A stretch of DNA of 64,000 nucleotides. It comes from Sulfitobacter sp. DSM 110093. Lineage in GTDB: Bacteria > Pseudomonadota > Alphaproteobacteria > Rhodobacterales > Rhodobacteraceae. The DNA is taken from positions 272,545 to 336,544 of the forward strand of contig NZ_CP085168.1 of NCBI RefSeq assembly GCF_022788715.1, in the 5' to 3' direction. The translations under genes and the position numbers were made by a program. The notes beneath the pieces are model-generated. The model was not told the DNA's origin. It saw nothing but the letters and a program-made list of their open reading frames with translations, and made no database searches. Below are positions 44,926-54,394 of this stretch, one piece after another (the stretch's first letter is position 1; each line of letters begins with the position of its first letter).

Positions 44926-45555
44926 ATGACAAAGATCGAGGACCCGCGCCGCAAAGAAGTCCTCAGGGCGGCCGGAGAGCTGTTTTTCGAGCAGGGGTTT
45001 GCCCAGACGAGCATCGATTCCATTATTGAGCGCGTGGGCGGATCAAAGCGGACGATCTATGCGCTGTTCGGCAACAAAGCGGGCCTGTTCAAGGAAATCA
45101 TTCTGGACAACAGCGAAGACCTCTTCAACCAGTCGATCCCCATGCCCGGCAAGCCCCACAACATCGCGGAGGCGCTGGAAGAATTTGCGCTTCGCTTGCT
45201 GGAACTGATCAGCAATCCAAGGGCCCGCGGGGTCTACAAGCTGGTCACGCGCGAGGCTTCGCAATTCCCCGAACTGGGACGCATTTATTTCGAACAGGGC
45301 CCAGAACGGGGGCGTCGGTGGTTGGCTGAAACTCTGGCGCGGGCGCAAGAGAGCGGACAAATTCGGGTCGAAGACCCGGAACTGGCGGCGGCACATTTCT
45401 TTGGCATGGTGCGCGGCGATTTGATGCTCGAACTCTTGTTGCACCGTGAAGCCCCCCCCTCGCCCGAGGAAATCAGTCGAAGAGCAAGAAGCGCGACGCA
45501 GACCTTTCTTGATGGAATCCGTACGAAACCCGATGTTGGTCCTGACGGCGGATAA
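44926..45555 (+). CDS. TetR/AcrR-family regulator of the molybdenum hydroxylase operon
   Basis: A 209-residue protein from MTKIEDPRRKEVLRAAGELF. The helix-turn-helix is FFEQGFAQTSIDSIIERVGG and SKRTIYALFGNKAGLFKEII. The C-terminal domain (TetR_C AefR-like, with VYKLVTREASQFPELGRIYF) binds an unknown ligand. Two near-identical palindromes lie just upstream in the divergent gap. It most likely represses itself and the cytochrome c-IorA-IorB operon until the enzyme's substrate appears. An earlier ATG (44896) is in frame but sits against operator 2. Confidence 0.9.
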   Translation: MTKIEDPRRKEVLRAAGELFFEQGFAQTSIDSIIERVGGSKRTIYALFGNKAGLFKEIILDNSEDLFNQSIPMPGKPHNIAEALEEFALRLLELISNPRARGVYKLVTREASQFPELGRIYFEQGPERGRRWLAETLARAQESGQIRVEDPELAAAHFFGMVRGDLMLELLLHREAPPSPEEISRRARSATQTFLDGIRTKPDVGPDGG

Positions 45556-45561
45556 AAGTTT

Positions 45562-45589
45562 CCGGCCGCGCCGTCGGGGGCGCGGCCGG
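45562..45589. terminator. Hairpin between convergent TetR and alcohol dehydrogenase genes
   Basis: Perfect 11-base arms CCGGCCGCGCC (45562-45572) and GGCGCGGCCGG (45579-45589). No strong T-run follows on the plus strand; a short CTTTTAT follows on the minus strand. It lies between two convergent stops, so terminator function is likely but weak by the tract criterion. Confidence 0.55.
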
Positions 45590-45597
45590 AGCAAGGG

Positions 45598-46653
<1,056 letters not shown>

Positions 46654-46844
46654 GCCCGGACCACCAGCAGGGGTTGGACCAAGGCATGGATACCAAACGA
46701 CCTATGTTCGGCAGAGCCGACACGTAAGAACTACAGTCACGCTAGCACATTAGAGCATCGATCGAGACCGGGTCAGAACCGAACGGCGGCATCGTCCCGC
46801 AAGCTCCAAGCGTCGCCTGGGGCAGGCCAACTGATTTCCTTCCC

Positions 46845-48188
46845 TCACCCCAGATAAATCTGCCCTGAGGGATATTTCACCTTAGGAACGCTACGTGTGG
46901 CGAGGAAAAAACCTATTGCCAAGGGCCCGACCCGCCCGACGAACATGATCAACATGAGGATAAAGCGCCCGATGCCATCTAACTCCGCCGTAATGCCGCG
47001 CGACAGGCCGACCGTTCCGAAAGCGGATGTAACCTCAAAGGCGATATCGGTGAACTGGCCGTCGTGGTTGATTGTCATGACGAAAACCCCCGTCAGGACC
47101 AGCAGCATTGAGATCGTGGTGAGAGCCAAGACTTTCATCACCTCGTCCAACCCCAAGGACCGACCAAAGGCGTGTAGCGTTGTCTGACGTCGAAAGAATG
47201 CGATCGTGGCAAGCAGCAGGACAAAGAGCGTGGTCACCTTGATCCCGCCTGCCGTCGAAGTGCTACCGCCCCCCACCAGCATCAGCGTCATTGTCAGCAA
47301 GGAGGTGCTGTCATGCATCCCGCCGGTGTTGATCGTGTTGAAACCGGCGGTACGCGGCGTGGTGCCTTGAAACCAACTTGCCCATAGTTTCTCAACGACA
47401 CTCAAGGGGCCGAGGGTCTCAGGATTGCCCCATTCCAGCAGGCCAAACATGACACTTCCCCAAGTGATCAGCAGTGCCGTGCCAACCAGCATCAGCTTGG
47501 AATGCAGGGTCAGTTTCCGCCAATTCCGGCTGCGATACACATCGCCCACCACGATAAACCCAAGCCCGCCAAGGATGAAAAGCGCAGGGATCACAAGATT
47601 GATGATCGGGTTTCCCACCCATTGCGACAGGCTATCGGGGTGCAGGGCAAACCCGGCATTGTTGAAGGCTGAGATCGAGTGAAAGACCGCCTCCCACAGC
47701 CCGGCCCAGCCGAACTCAGGCACAAAGACCAAGGCCAGAAGCGCTGCACCCACCGCCTCGCAAGAAACCGCGATGATCAGGATCATACGGGCGATATAGG
47801 ACAGGTTTGACAGGGATGTCTGGTTCAGGTCCTCGCGCAGGATCAGCCGTTGCGGCATGCCGATAGGAATACCAAGCGCGCCCAGCAACAGCACCGCAAA
47901 GGTCATCAGGCCAAGACCGCCAAGCTGGATCAACGCTGCGATCACCGCTTGACCAAAGCCCGTGAATGCCGCCCCGGTATCGGCGAGCACCAGCCCCGTG
48001 ACCGTTACTGCGGAGGTCGAGGTGAAAAGCGCCTCGCCCAGACCGATATCACCGTGATGCGAAATCGGCAGCCAGAGCAGAATGGCCCCCAGAATGATGA
48101 ATGCCATATAATAGAGCGACAAAAGCGCAGGCGGCGGCATCCGCAGGGTCTTTTTCCGCCGCAAAAGGGACCGAAACGACAGGGGCAT
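46845..48188 (-). CDS. ktrB: TrkH/KtrB-type potassium transporter membrane subunit
   Basis: A 447-residue protein with about eight helices plus four pore-loop repeats. Selectivity-filter-like segments are visible: TSTSAVTVTGLVLADTG, HSISAFNNAGFALHPDS, QGTTPRTAGFNTINTG and EVTSAFGTVGLSRGIT. Size and the short N-terminus match KtrB rather than the longer TrkH. Sodium-coupled K+ uptake is gated by the adjacent RCK protein. It starts 2 bases after the ktrA stop, so the two are co-translated. Confidence 0.92.
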   Translation of the reverse strand: MPLSFRSLLRRKKTLRMPPPALLSLYYMAFIILGAILLWLPISHHGDIGLGEALFTSTSAVTVTGLVLADTGAAFTGFGQAVIAALIQLGGLGLMTFAVLLLGALGIPIGMPQRLILREDLNQTSLSNLSYIARMILIIAVSCEAVGAALLALVFVPEFGWAGLWEAVFHSISAFNNAGFALHPDSLSQWVGNPIINLVIPALFILGGLGFIVVGDVYRSRNWRKLTLHSKLMLVGTALLITWGSVMFGLLEWGNPETLGPLSVVEKLWASWFQGTTPRTAGFNTINTGGMHDSTSLLTMTLMLVGGGSTSTAGGIKVTTLFVLLLATIAFFRRQTTLHAFGRSLGLDEVMKVLALTTISMLLVLTGVFVMTINHDGQFTDIAFEVTSAFGTVGLSRGITAELDGIGRFILMLIMFVGRVGPLAIGFFLATRSVPKVKYPSGQIYLG

Positions 48189-48190
48189 TG

Positions 48191-48868
48191 TCAGAGGCTA
48201 GCCGCAAAGCTGTGCAGGTCTTTGCGCTGGCCCAACAGCAAGAGCAGATCATCACACTGCAACTGACATTCGTCTCCATCCTGCCCGATGAACTCGCTCC
48301 CCCGCATGACGCCGATGCAGCGCAGATTATAGGTTTTCCCATGCGGCAGTTCGGTCAGACGTCTGCCCTCGAGGCTTTCTGGGATGCGAAAGTTCACGAC
48401 ATGGTATCCATTGCCGAGGCTGACATAGTCCCGCAAAAGTGGGTTGTGCAGGATCTGCGCGATATGCTGGCCAATCTCGACCTCTGGATGCACGATCCTG
48501 TCCACGCCGAGCTTCTTCAATATGCGGTGGTGAGTTCGGGTCGTGGCCTTGGCCCAGACGACCTGAACGCCAACGAGCTTGAGGTTCATCGCCGATAGAA
48601 TGCTCGCCTCTAGGTCCGACCCCATGGCCACCACGGCGGTATCACAGTCACCAAACCCGGCATCACGGAGCGCTGCATCATCGCGGGCGTCCACAATCAT
48701 GGCCTGCGACAGGGTATCGGCGAGGTTGGCAACGCGTGCCTCTGAGATGTCGATGCCGATGACGTGGTTGCCGAAACGTTGCAATTCCTTCGCAACGGAG
48801 CTTCCGAAATTGCCCAAACCAACGACACCAAATGTGCGTCTTTTGATTTTCGTCACGTTACTGTCCAT
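48191..48868 (-). CDS. ktrA: KtrA potassium transporter regulatory subunit (RCK)
   Basis: A 225-residue cytoplasmic protein. The RCK-N Rossmann domain has FGVVGLGNFGSSVAKELQRF, HVIGIDISEARVANLADTL and AVVAMGSDLEASILSAMNLK. The RCK-C domain follows from about residue 140 (LGNGYHVVNFRIPESLEGRR). It binds ATP/ADP and NAD and gates KtrB. Upstream is a gene-free gap with a broken aldo/keto reductase beyond it. Osmotic or pH adaptation is the usual role. Confidence 0.93.
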   Translation of the reverse strand: MDSNVTKIKRRTFGVVGLGNFGSSVAKELQRFGNHVIGIDISEARVANLADTLSQAMIVDARDDAALRDAGFGDCDTAVVAMGSDLEASILSAMNLKLVGVQVVWAKATTRTHHRILKKLGVDRIVHPEVEIGQHIAQILHNPLLRDYVSLGNGYHVVNFRIPESLEGRRLTELPHGKTYNLRCIGVMRGSEFIGQDGDECQLQCDDLLLLLGQRKDLHSFAASL

Positions 48869-48986
48869 TCAAACTGACTGTCGCGGAACATTGCCGCAAC
48901 GCAGAATGATGTCAATGAAGGGGAGCGCTTTTGGGTTTCACATTTATGCGCGGTGAAGGCGCTTTAGTTTTACCGACCGATCACGC

Positions 48987-49807
48987 TTAGGTCTCCTCCG
49001 ACCGATCCGTCGCGGGCGTCGGTTTCGGGCTTAGTTGCGAAATTTCAGCGTAGCTATCCCCGGACAAGTCCAAGCCCATCGCATCCAGTGAAGGCTGCAA
49101 CTGGTCAACATTCCGGCCTGAAATAAGCGTTGACGTCACCGCCGGGTGCCGGGCAACCCACGCCACGGCAAGGGTGGTGGCCGCAATACCCAGACGCTGC
49201 GATAGCGTGGCCAAATCACGCGCAACCTCGTGCATCCATGGCTGCCCATAGCGTGCGGCATAGGTCTTGTCGTCTTGCAAACGCCCCTCGGCACCTTTGG
49301 CGTGTTTCCCGGTCAACAAGCCCCCACCCAAGGGCGAAAAAGGACTAACGGCAATGCCTTGGTCCGCGCAGGCCGGAAGAATCTCGACCTTTACCTGTCG
49401 TTTCACAAGGTTATACATCGGTTGGCAGACATCAATCTGGGTGCCGATCGCCTTACACACCGCTTGCGCCTTCATGATCTGCCAAGCCGCAAAGTTCGAC
49501 ACGCCGATATAGCATATCAGCCCTTGAGACTGCATCTTGGCCAAGGTGGCAAATGTCTCTTCAAAAGGGCGGGCCGATCATTGGGGGCTTTCGTACCGAT
49601 GATCAGATCATCGACATTCGATCCCAAGATCTGCCCCAACATGCTCTCAGTCGCGCCGCCATTATAGCTATAGGCCGTGTCGAAGTGATTGATCCCCGCC
49701 GCGACGCAGGTCTCAAACATCTCTTTGGCGTTGCCCACATCCGCCGTACGGCCAAATTGCATGGCGCCAAATCCCAATCGCGAGATGGGGGTTCCGTTCT
49801 TGGTTCG
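48987..49807 (-). pseudogene. Aldo/keto reductase with internal deletion and missing start
   Basis: The upstream piece reads RTKNGTPISRLGFGAMQFG, then AGINHFDTAYSYNGGATESM (Asp and Tyr of the active site) and LGQILGSNVDDLIIGTKA. At about 49570 the frame breaks and resumes as FATLAKMQSQGLICYIGVSN and NLVKRQVKVEILPACADQGI, through SPLGGGLLTGKHAKG to the end at 48987. The strands carrying the catalytic lysine-histidine neighbourhood (about 35 residues) are deleted, with a frameshift. The 5' end has no start codon, because an IS3-type transposase end abuts it at 49812. Confidence 0.85.
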
Positions 49808-49811
49808 AATG

Positions 49812-49910
49812 TTAGTGCATGTTCGGCCTTTGGTCTATCGGGACGATGCTTTTGGTCGCTGGCGGTCGGTAGCCCAAGGCGCTGTGCGGCCTGACTGTGT
49901 TGTACAACAG
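49812..49910 (-). pseudogene. IS3-family transposase orfB C-terminal remnant
   Basis: The minus-strand frame reads LLYNTVRPHSALGYRPPATK and SIVPIDQRPNMH with a stop at 49812. YN-VRPHSALGYRPPAP is the hallmark C-terminus of IS3-family integrase-like transposases. Only about 32 residues remain; the catalytic core is gone. The fragment ends immediately before the aldo/keto reductase, whose start it replaced. Confidence 0.75.
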
Positions 49911-50296
49911 CACGCCAGAACACCCACGTTATCGAATGCCGGAAGGTTCTTTATCGATGCCATCCTTGGTTTGGCCAGTCGGTCTATATCCATCACGAGC
50001 CTCCTGTCACGAGGCCGATAAGGCAAATGTGGACCTGTATGCGCTGGCGGCACTTGCAGACCTAATCCGCCATGCCGACTGTACCTCGTTCAGTAGATCC
50101 GACGCCTCCTCACCTACTGACGCAGCATTGGACTCTGAGCCCACGATTCGGAGGTCGGCCAATGCCGCGCAAAATGATGACGATCTCCAACAACAGCACC
50201 AAGCTTTACTTAGGTTTGCCGACTGGGTCGATTTCATGCACGATGATCGTCTACAGCTTGGCCACAGAATTTTACGCACCCAGATCGCCTTGCTTG
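49911..50296. other. Gene-poor stretch, no recognised product
   Basis: Overlapping open frames exist on both strands (a 156-codon plus frame and a 90-codon minus frame), but none shows family motifs or a good ribosome binding site. The region lies between an IS3 remnant and kdgK and may be decayed. Confidence 0.35.
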
Positions 50297-51241
50297 CTAT
50301 GTTGTGTCTAAAGAAGCCAGATCCGGGATTCGGCCTTTTGGTATGCGCGCTCCGAAATGTCCAATAACCTCGGCTGCCATTTTCTGCCCAAACGGGATTG
50401 CAGCGGCTGGTTTACTCCCACGGAGACGTGCAACAAAATAGCCTGCATTAAATGCGTCCCCTGCTCCAGACGTGTCCTGGATATTTTCAACAGGCGGGGT
50501 CGGAATTGAAACCTGATCGACACCTGTCCAAGCTATAGCGGGAGCCGCGCCGTTTTTCACGACGATTTCGTTCACTCCAAAATCTCGGAGGCGGGCAATT
50601 GTATCATCGGGGGTTTTGTCGCCCCAGAGTTTTTGTTCATCTTCAAAGCTAGGTAGGGCAATGTCGGTAAGTCCGTTGACCTGTGAGATCGCCATCCGAG
50701 CCTCCTCTGCCGAGGACCATAGCCGCGGCCTGACATTGGGATCGAAAGATACTCGCGCTCCGAGTCGTCGAGCCCGTTTGATTGATGCGACCAAAACACA
50801 CCGTGCTTCAGGTGTCAGAATAGCCAGAGTGATCCCAGAAAAGTGGATCAGCCCAGCACCTTCCAGTTTGGCATCAAGCCAGTCCCCATCATCGGCCAAT
50901 AGGCGGGCTGCGGATTGGTCTCGCCAGTACTGGAAACTGCGTTCAACGCCATCTACGTCGATCAAATACAAACCCATGGTTCGGCCCGACACACGACCAA
51001 TAGAAGAGACATCCAAGCCGTCTGCCTCGATCTCGTCGACAAAGGCGTCAGAGGTCGTGTCGGTTCCCACCTTGGTGAGCAACGCGACGGGCGACCTCGA
51101 GCCTGCGACCTGTGACATATGCCAGACCGTGTTGAATGTATCGCCCGCAAAATTGCGCCGATATGTACCCTCACCGATCGGAGCCATTTCGATCATTGCT
51201 TCGCCGATGGCGAAGGTCTTAGCGGTGTTGAATTTCAGCAT
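50297..51241 (-). CDS. kdgK: 2-keto-3-deoxygluconate kinase (PfkB family)
   Basis: A 314-residue ribokinase-fold enzyme. Landmarks are FAIGEAMIEMAPIGEGTYRR and NFAGDTFNTVWHMSQVAG at the N-terminus, and the C-terminal anion-hole signature DTSGAGDAFNAGYFVARLRG, whose Asp is the catalytic base. KdgK phosphorylates 2-keto-3-deoxygluconate, the product of UxuA, giving KDPG for the Entner-Doudoroff aldolase. It is the last gene of the uronate cluster, 85 bases after the TctA gene. No KDPG aldolase gene is in the window. Confidence 0.85.
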   Translation of the reverse strand: MLKFNTAKTFAIGEAMIEMAPIGEGTYRRNFAGDTFNTVWHMSQVAGSRSPVALLTKVGTDTTSDAFVDEIEADGLDVSSIGRVSGRTMGLYLIDVDGVERSFQYWRDQSAARLLADDGDWLDAKLEGAGLIHFSGITLAILTPEARCVLVASIKRARRLGARVSFDPNVRPRLWSSAEEARMAISQVNGLTDIALPSFEDEQKLWGDKTPDDTIARLRDFGVNEIVVKNGAAPAIAWTGVDQVSIPTPPVENIQDTSGAGDAFNAGYFVARLRGSKPAAAIPFGQKMAAEVIGHFGARIPKGRIPDLASLDTT

Positions 51242-51326
51242 ATTCAGTTTTTTAGCCCGAGATCACTTAATCGCTGGCGATACCTTTTCTCTGTTGGGCG
51301 GCAGCCGCGCGCCGGCATGGTTTCTT

Positions 51327-52823
51327 TTATCGGTTATTTCTCTTTGCGATCCTGCGAAGGGTTGGCACCAACAAGAGAGCGAGACTCATCAATGTTGCGA
51401 TCGCTAGAAAAGCGCTGATCGGGCGGGTGAGAAAAGGCTCAAGTGACCCCTCTGATAAATTAAGGCCCCGGCGCAGGCTTTTGTCCAAAAGGTCACCCAG
51501 CACCAAGCCTAAGACAAGCGGCGCCATTGGGTAATCCATCTGCTTTAGGATAAAACCGAGAACGCCAAAGCCAAGCATCGTCCAGACATCAAAAGGACGT
51601 GCTGCGATCGCAAAAGCGCCGACTGTGCAAAGCACGAAAATGACCGGCAAAAGCCTTTCGCGTGGGATACGCAGGACGGCCAGTAAAGGTGTCGTAAGCA
51701 TGACGCCTGCGACGGTCATAACACAGGCGGCCAGTGTGATCGCGGCGACGATGCCATAGACCATATCCGCGCTGGTGAACATAATCATTGGTCCCGGCTG
51801 AACGCCATGTATGACAAGAGCGGCCAAAAGAACGGCGGATGGGGCCGAGCCGGGAATGGCCAATGTCAGCACCGGAATGATTGCGCCTGGCACAGCGGCG
51901 GAGTTTCCGGTCTCTGCTGCGATCAATCCTTCGGTTGATCCGCGGCCGAACATTTCTTTTGTCCGGCTAAACCGCTTTGCGATGGCGTAAGAGACCCAAG
52001 CACCGATGTCTTCTCCGACTCCGGGGATAAGACCCATCAGCGTGCCAGCTATCCCGGAACGCCCGATGGTCCCTGCATTTTGCGCAACTTCGCGCGCTTT
52101 GGGCAGCAGACGGCCTTTGTTTTCCGAAATTTTCGGCTTTTGATTGTTCGAGATGCTCGAAAGAATTTCAACCAGACCAAACGCGCCGACCATCGCGGGA
52201 ATTAAGCTAATCCCGCCGGTCAAATCCTGAATTCCGAAAGAAAACCGAGCGTATGCAAACACCTGTTCTTGGCCGGCCATGGCAAAAAGCAAACCCAGAA
52301 AACCTGCAATCCACCCTTTCAGCGGGTCATTAAGTGCCGTCAGGCGACCCGAAATTACAACGCCGAAAAGCGCCAGCCAAAAATACTCGTACGTCCCAAA
52401 CTTAAGGGCGTAAGTCGCCAGAATAGGGGCCGTAAAAAGGAGCAGAACGACGCCAACCATAGTGCCGAAAAAAGAGCCGATGGTCGCAAGACCAAGCGCT
52501 TCGCGCGCGCGGGACTGCCGGGCGAGCGGATAGCCATCGAGCGACGTCGCAGCGCTTGCAGGTGTGCCGGGCATGTTCAGTATGATTGCCGTGCGGCTGC
52601 CACCATAGATCGCGCCGACATAAAGGCCGAGCAACGCGGTAATCGCCTGAAAGCTTTCCATCTGAAATGTCAGCGTCGTTAAAAGCGCCAGCCCCATGGT
52701 GGCCGTTAGACCGGGCAACATCCCGATGATGATACCAAGCACCGTGGCCCAAAGGGTGATAAGCAGGTATTCAGGCGAAAGTGCTGTTGCAAAAGCGTTG
52801 AGTATGGCTGGGGTATTTAGCAT
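51327..52823 (-). CDS. TTT transporter large membrane subunit (TctA family), uronate cluster
   Basis: A 498-residue protein with about 12 helices. TctA motifs: IGMLPGLTATMGLALLTTLT, GAIYGGSRTAIILNMPGTPA, IPGVGEDIGAWVSYAIAKRF and PGAIIPVLTLAIPGSAPSAV. It differs clearly from the TctA at 30102-31679, so the two transporters are separate systems. Encoded within a hexuronate operon, it is likely the uronate channel, a role more often filled by TRAP transporters or ExuT (inference). Confidence 0.92.
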   Translation of the reverse strand: MLNTPAILNAFATALSPEYLLITLWATVLGIIIGMLPGLTATMGLALLTTLTFQMESFQAITALLGLYVGAIYGGSRTAIILNMPGTPASAATSLDGYPLARQSRAREALGLATIGSFFGTMVGVVLLLFTAPILATYALKFGTYEYFWLALFGVVISGRLTALNDPLKGWIAGFLGLLFAMAGQEQVFAYARFSFGIQDLTGGISLIPAMVGAFGLVEILSSISNNQKPKISENKGRLLPKAREVAQNAGTIGRSGIAGTLMGLIPGVGEDIGAWVSYAIAKRFSRTKEMFGRGSTEGLIAAETGNSAAVPGAIIPVLTLAIPGSAPSAVLLAALVIHGVQPGPMIMFTSADMVYGIVAAITLAACVMTVAGVMLTTPLLAVLRIPRERLLPVIFVLCTVGAFAIAARPFDVWTMLGFGVLGFILKQMDYPMAPLVLGLVLGDLLDKSLRRGLNLSEGSLEPFLTRPISAFLAIATLMSLALLLVPTLRRIAKRNNR

Positions 52824-53327
52824 TTAAGGCAGCCTCACCAGAAATAGGTTCTGGAAGACGTAGTAACTTCCAAAGCTTGTGACGAGCGCGAGCAGTGCAG
52901 CGGCGATTAGGGTTGATATCGCCCGGTGGGTGCTGCCTTCGGATTTCAATATAACTTCAAAGGTGCAGACAAAGGCGAAGACGAACAGAAAAGTGGCCAG
53001 AACGAAGTGGACATTGCCAAACAGAACGGCGCCGTAGACCAGCGTCAATGCAAGTGCAGCAAACGCGCGGTTGCGGTTAGAAGCGGTACCGATCACTGTA
53101 TTCCAATATGAGCGTTCGGCCCCATCCTCGCGTTTCGTGCGTAGGGCTAAAATCAAACCGCAAATGCCTAAAGCTATACCAATAAGGCCTGGTGTCAGTC
53201 CGGGTGCAAGGTATGGCGACGCGCCCTGCGCCTCGAACCGCGGCATAACCCAAGACCCCGCGACGACAGCGAGGCCAAGTGCTACAAAGAAAATTCCGGT
53301 TAGTCTGTCGAGTGCGTGATTGTTCAT
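52824..53327 (-). CDS. TTT transporter small membrane subunit (TctB family), uronate cluster
   Basis: About 167 residues from MNNHALDRLTGIFFVALGLA, four helices, in the fixed TctC-TctB-TctA order and directly abutting the TctA start. A GTAGGCATG region with AGGAGGT-type purines precedes ATG 53327. Confidence 0.85.
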   Translation of the reverse strand: MNNHALDRLTGIFFVALGLAVVAGSWVMPRFEAQGASPYLAPGLTPGLIGIALGICGLILALRTKREDGAERSYWNTVIGTASNRNRAFAALALTLVYGAVLFGNVHFVLATFLFVFAFVCTFEVILKSEGSTHRAISTLIAAALLALVTSFGSYYVFQNLFLVRLP

Positions 53328-53343
53328 GCCTACCTCCTGTCTT

Positions 53344-53368
53344 GGTCGCCCCAAATACAGGGACGACC
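53344..53368 (-). promoter_or_regulatory. Intercistronic stem-loop between the tctC and tctB genes
   Basis: GGTCGCCCC (53344-53352) pairs with GGGACGACC (53360-53368) with one mismatch and a 7-base loop. It lies 16 bases past the binding-protein stop and before the TctB ribosome binding site. Such hairpins keep binding-protein mRNA stable and in excess over the membrane subunits. Confidence 0.5.
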
Positions 53369-53384
53369 GGTCTTTTCTGCCGGC

Positions 53385-54371
53385 TTAAGGGCGCGGAATG
53401 CCGAGATCTTCAGGGCTTGTGGCCGAATTTCCCGCATCGTGAAGCATCCAGGCATTGATCTGGATCGACGGCCAAACCTTTTCTTGGGCCTCATTACCTG
53501 CGTGCACCGTCAGCAACGAACCGCGTCCTTCGGTGTATTCGGTCAATGCAGCTGACTCCGCCAAACCGGCCCAGGCCTTTTCCATTCTGGAAGACACTTC
53601 TTCTGGAACATCACCCGGAACGAAGACACCGAAGTAGATCGGCGCAACCGGCACATCTGGCAACGCCGCTAAAACCGACGGGATGTTACCAACTCCTGGC
53701 ACGTCAGCATCCGTATCCGATAGAATTGCAATCGGTTTCAGCTGACCCGCGCGTAGCATGTCAATTTGTTCAGAAATCAACTGCGTCGTTGCATCGGTTT
53801 CGCCAGAAACCGTGGACAAAACCGCAGCAGAGCCACCATCATAGCTTGCATGGATATAAGACCCGTCAACAGCACCCGAGAGGGCTTCAATCGCCGAGTG
53901 ACCGGCTGAATTGACACCGGATGTCCCGACCTTGATCCCGCCTGCTTTCAGCGCGGCAACGAAGTCGTCCAGGTTATCGATGTCAGAATTGGCAGGCACT
54001 GAAATGACGCTTGCGAGCGCGGAATTAAGATACAGATCCCAGTCCTTGATCGAAGTATCCATCATTCCTGTTACGCCATAGGTCCCTAGGTCTTTGGCGG
54101 CACCCGCAGTCCAGGTGTAGCCGTCATGAGGCGCATCCCATGCGGCCTGACTCCCCAGCGAACCTGATGCGCCGGGTTGATTGACGACAACCACGCTTTG
54201 GCCAAGCGCGTCACCAAGCTCGGCCGCAACCACGCGTGTGACCTGATCGGTCGCACCGCCTGCGCCCCAAGGCACGATCAACTGGATAGGCTTTTCGGGC
54301 CATTCGGCCAATGCAGGTCCGGCAAGAAAAGCTGCCGCGACGGCACCCGTAAGAGTTCGTTTATATCCCAT
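53385..54371 (-). CDS. TTT transporter periplasmic binding protein (TctC family), uronate cluster
   Basis: A 328-residue protein with a signal peptide (MGYKRTLTGAVAAAFLAGPA) and a mature start EWPEKPIQLIVPWGAGGATD, the Bug-family first loop. QPGASGSLGSQAAWDAPHDG and the SVISVPANSDIDNLDDFVAA segment follow. It binds a carboxylate in the periplasm; the operon context points to a hexuronate or a derivative. It is downstream of two Gfo/Idh genes (23-base gap). Confidence 0.9.
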   Translation of the reverse strand: MGYKRTLTGAVAAAFLAGPALAEWPEKPIQLIVPWGAGGATDQVTRVVAAELGDALGQSVVVVNQPGASGSLGSQAAWDAPHDGYTWTAGAAKDLGTYGVTGMMDTSIKDWDLYLNSALASVISVPANSDIDNLDDFVAALKAGGIKVGTSGVNSAGHSAIEALSGAVDGSYIHASYDGGSAAVLSTVSGETDATTQLISEQIDMLRAGQLKPIAILSDTDADVPGVGNIPSVLAALPDVPVAPIYFGVFVPGDVPEEVSSRMEKAWAGLAESAALTEYTEGRGSLLTVHAGNEAQEKVWPSIQINAWMLHDAGNSATSPEDLGIPRP

Positions 54372-54394
54372 TCTTTCCTCCTTAAGTTGGGTTT

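Noticed and set aside
49897..50367. 156-codon plus-strand frame before kdgK
   Set aside because: No ribosome binding site and no recognisable family, and it overlaps the kdgK end; probably random in a decayed stretch.
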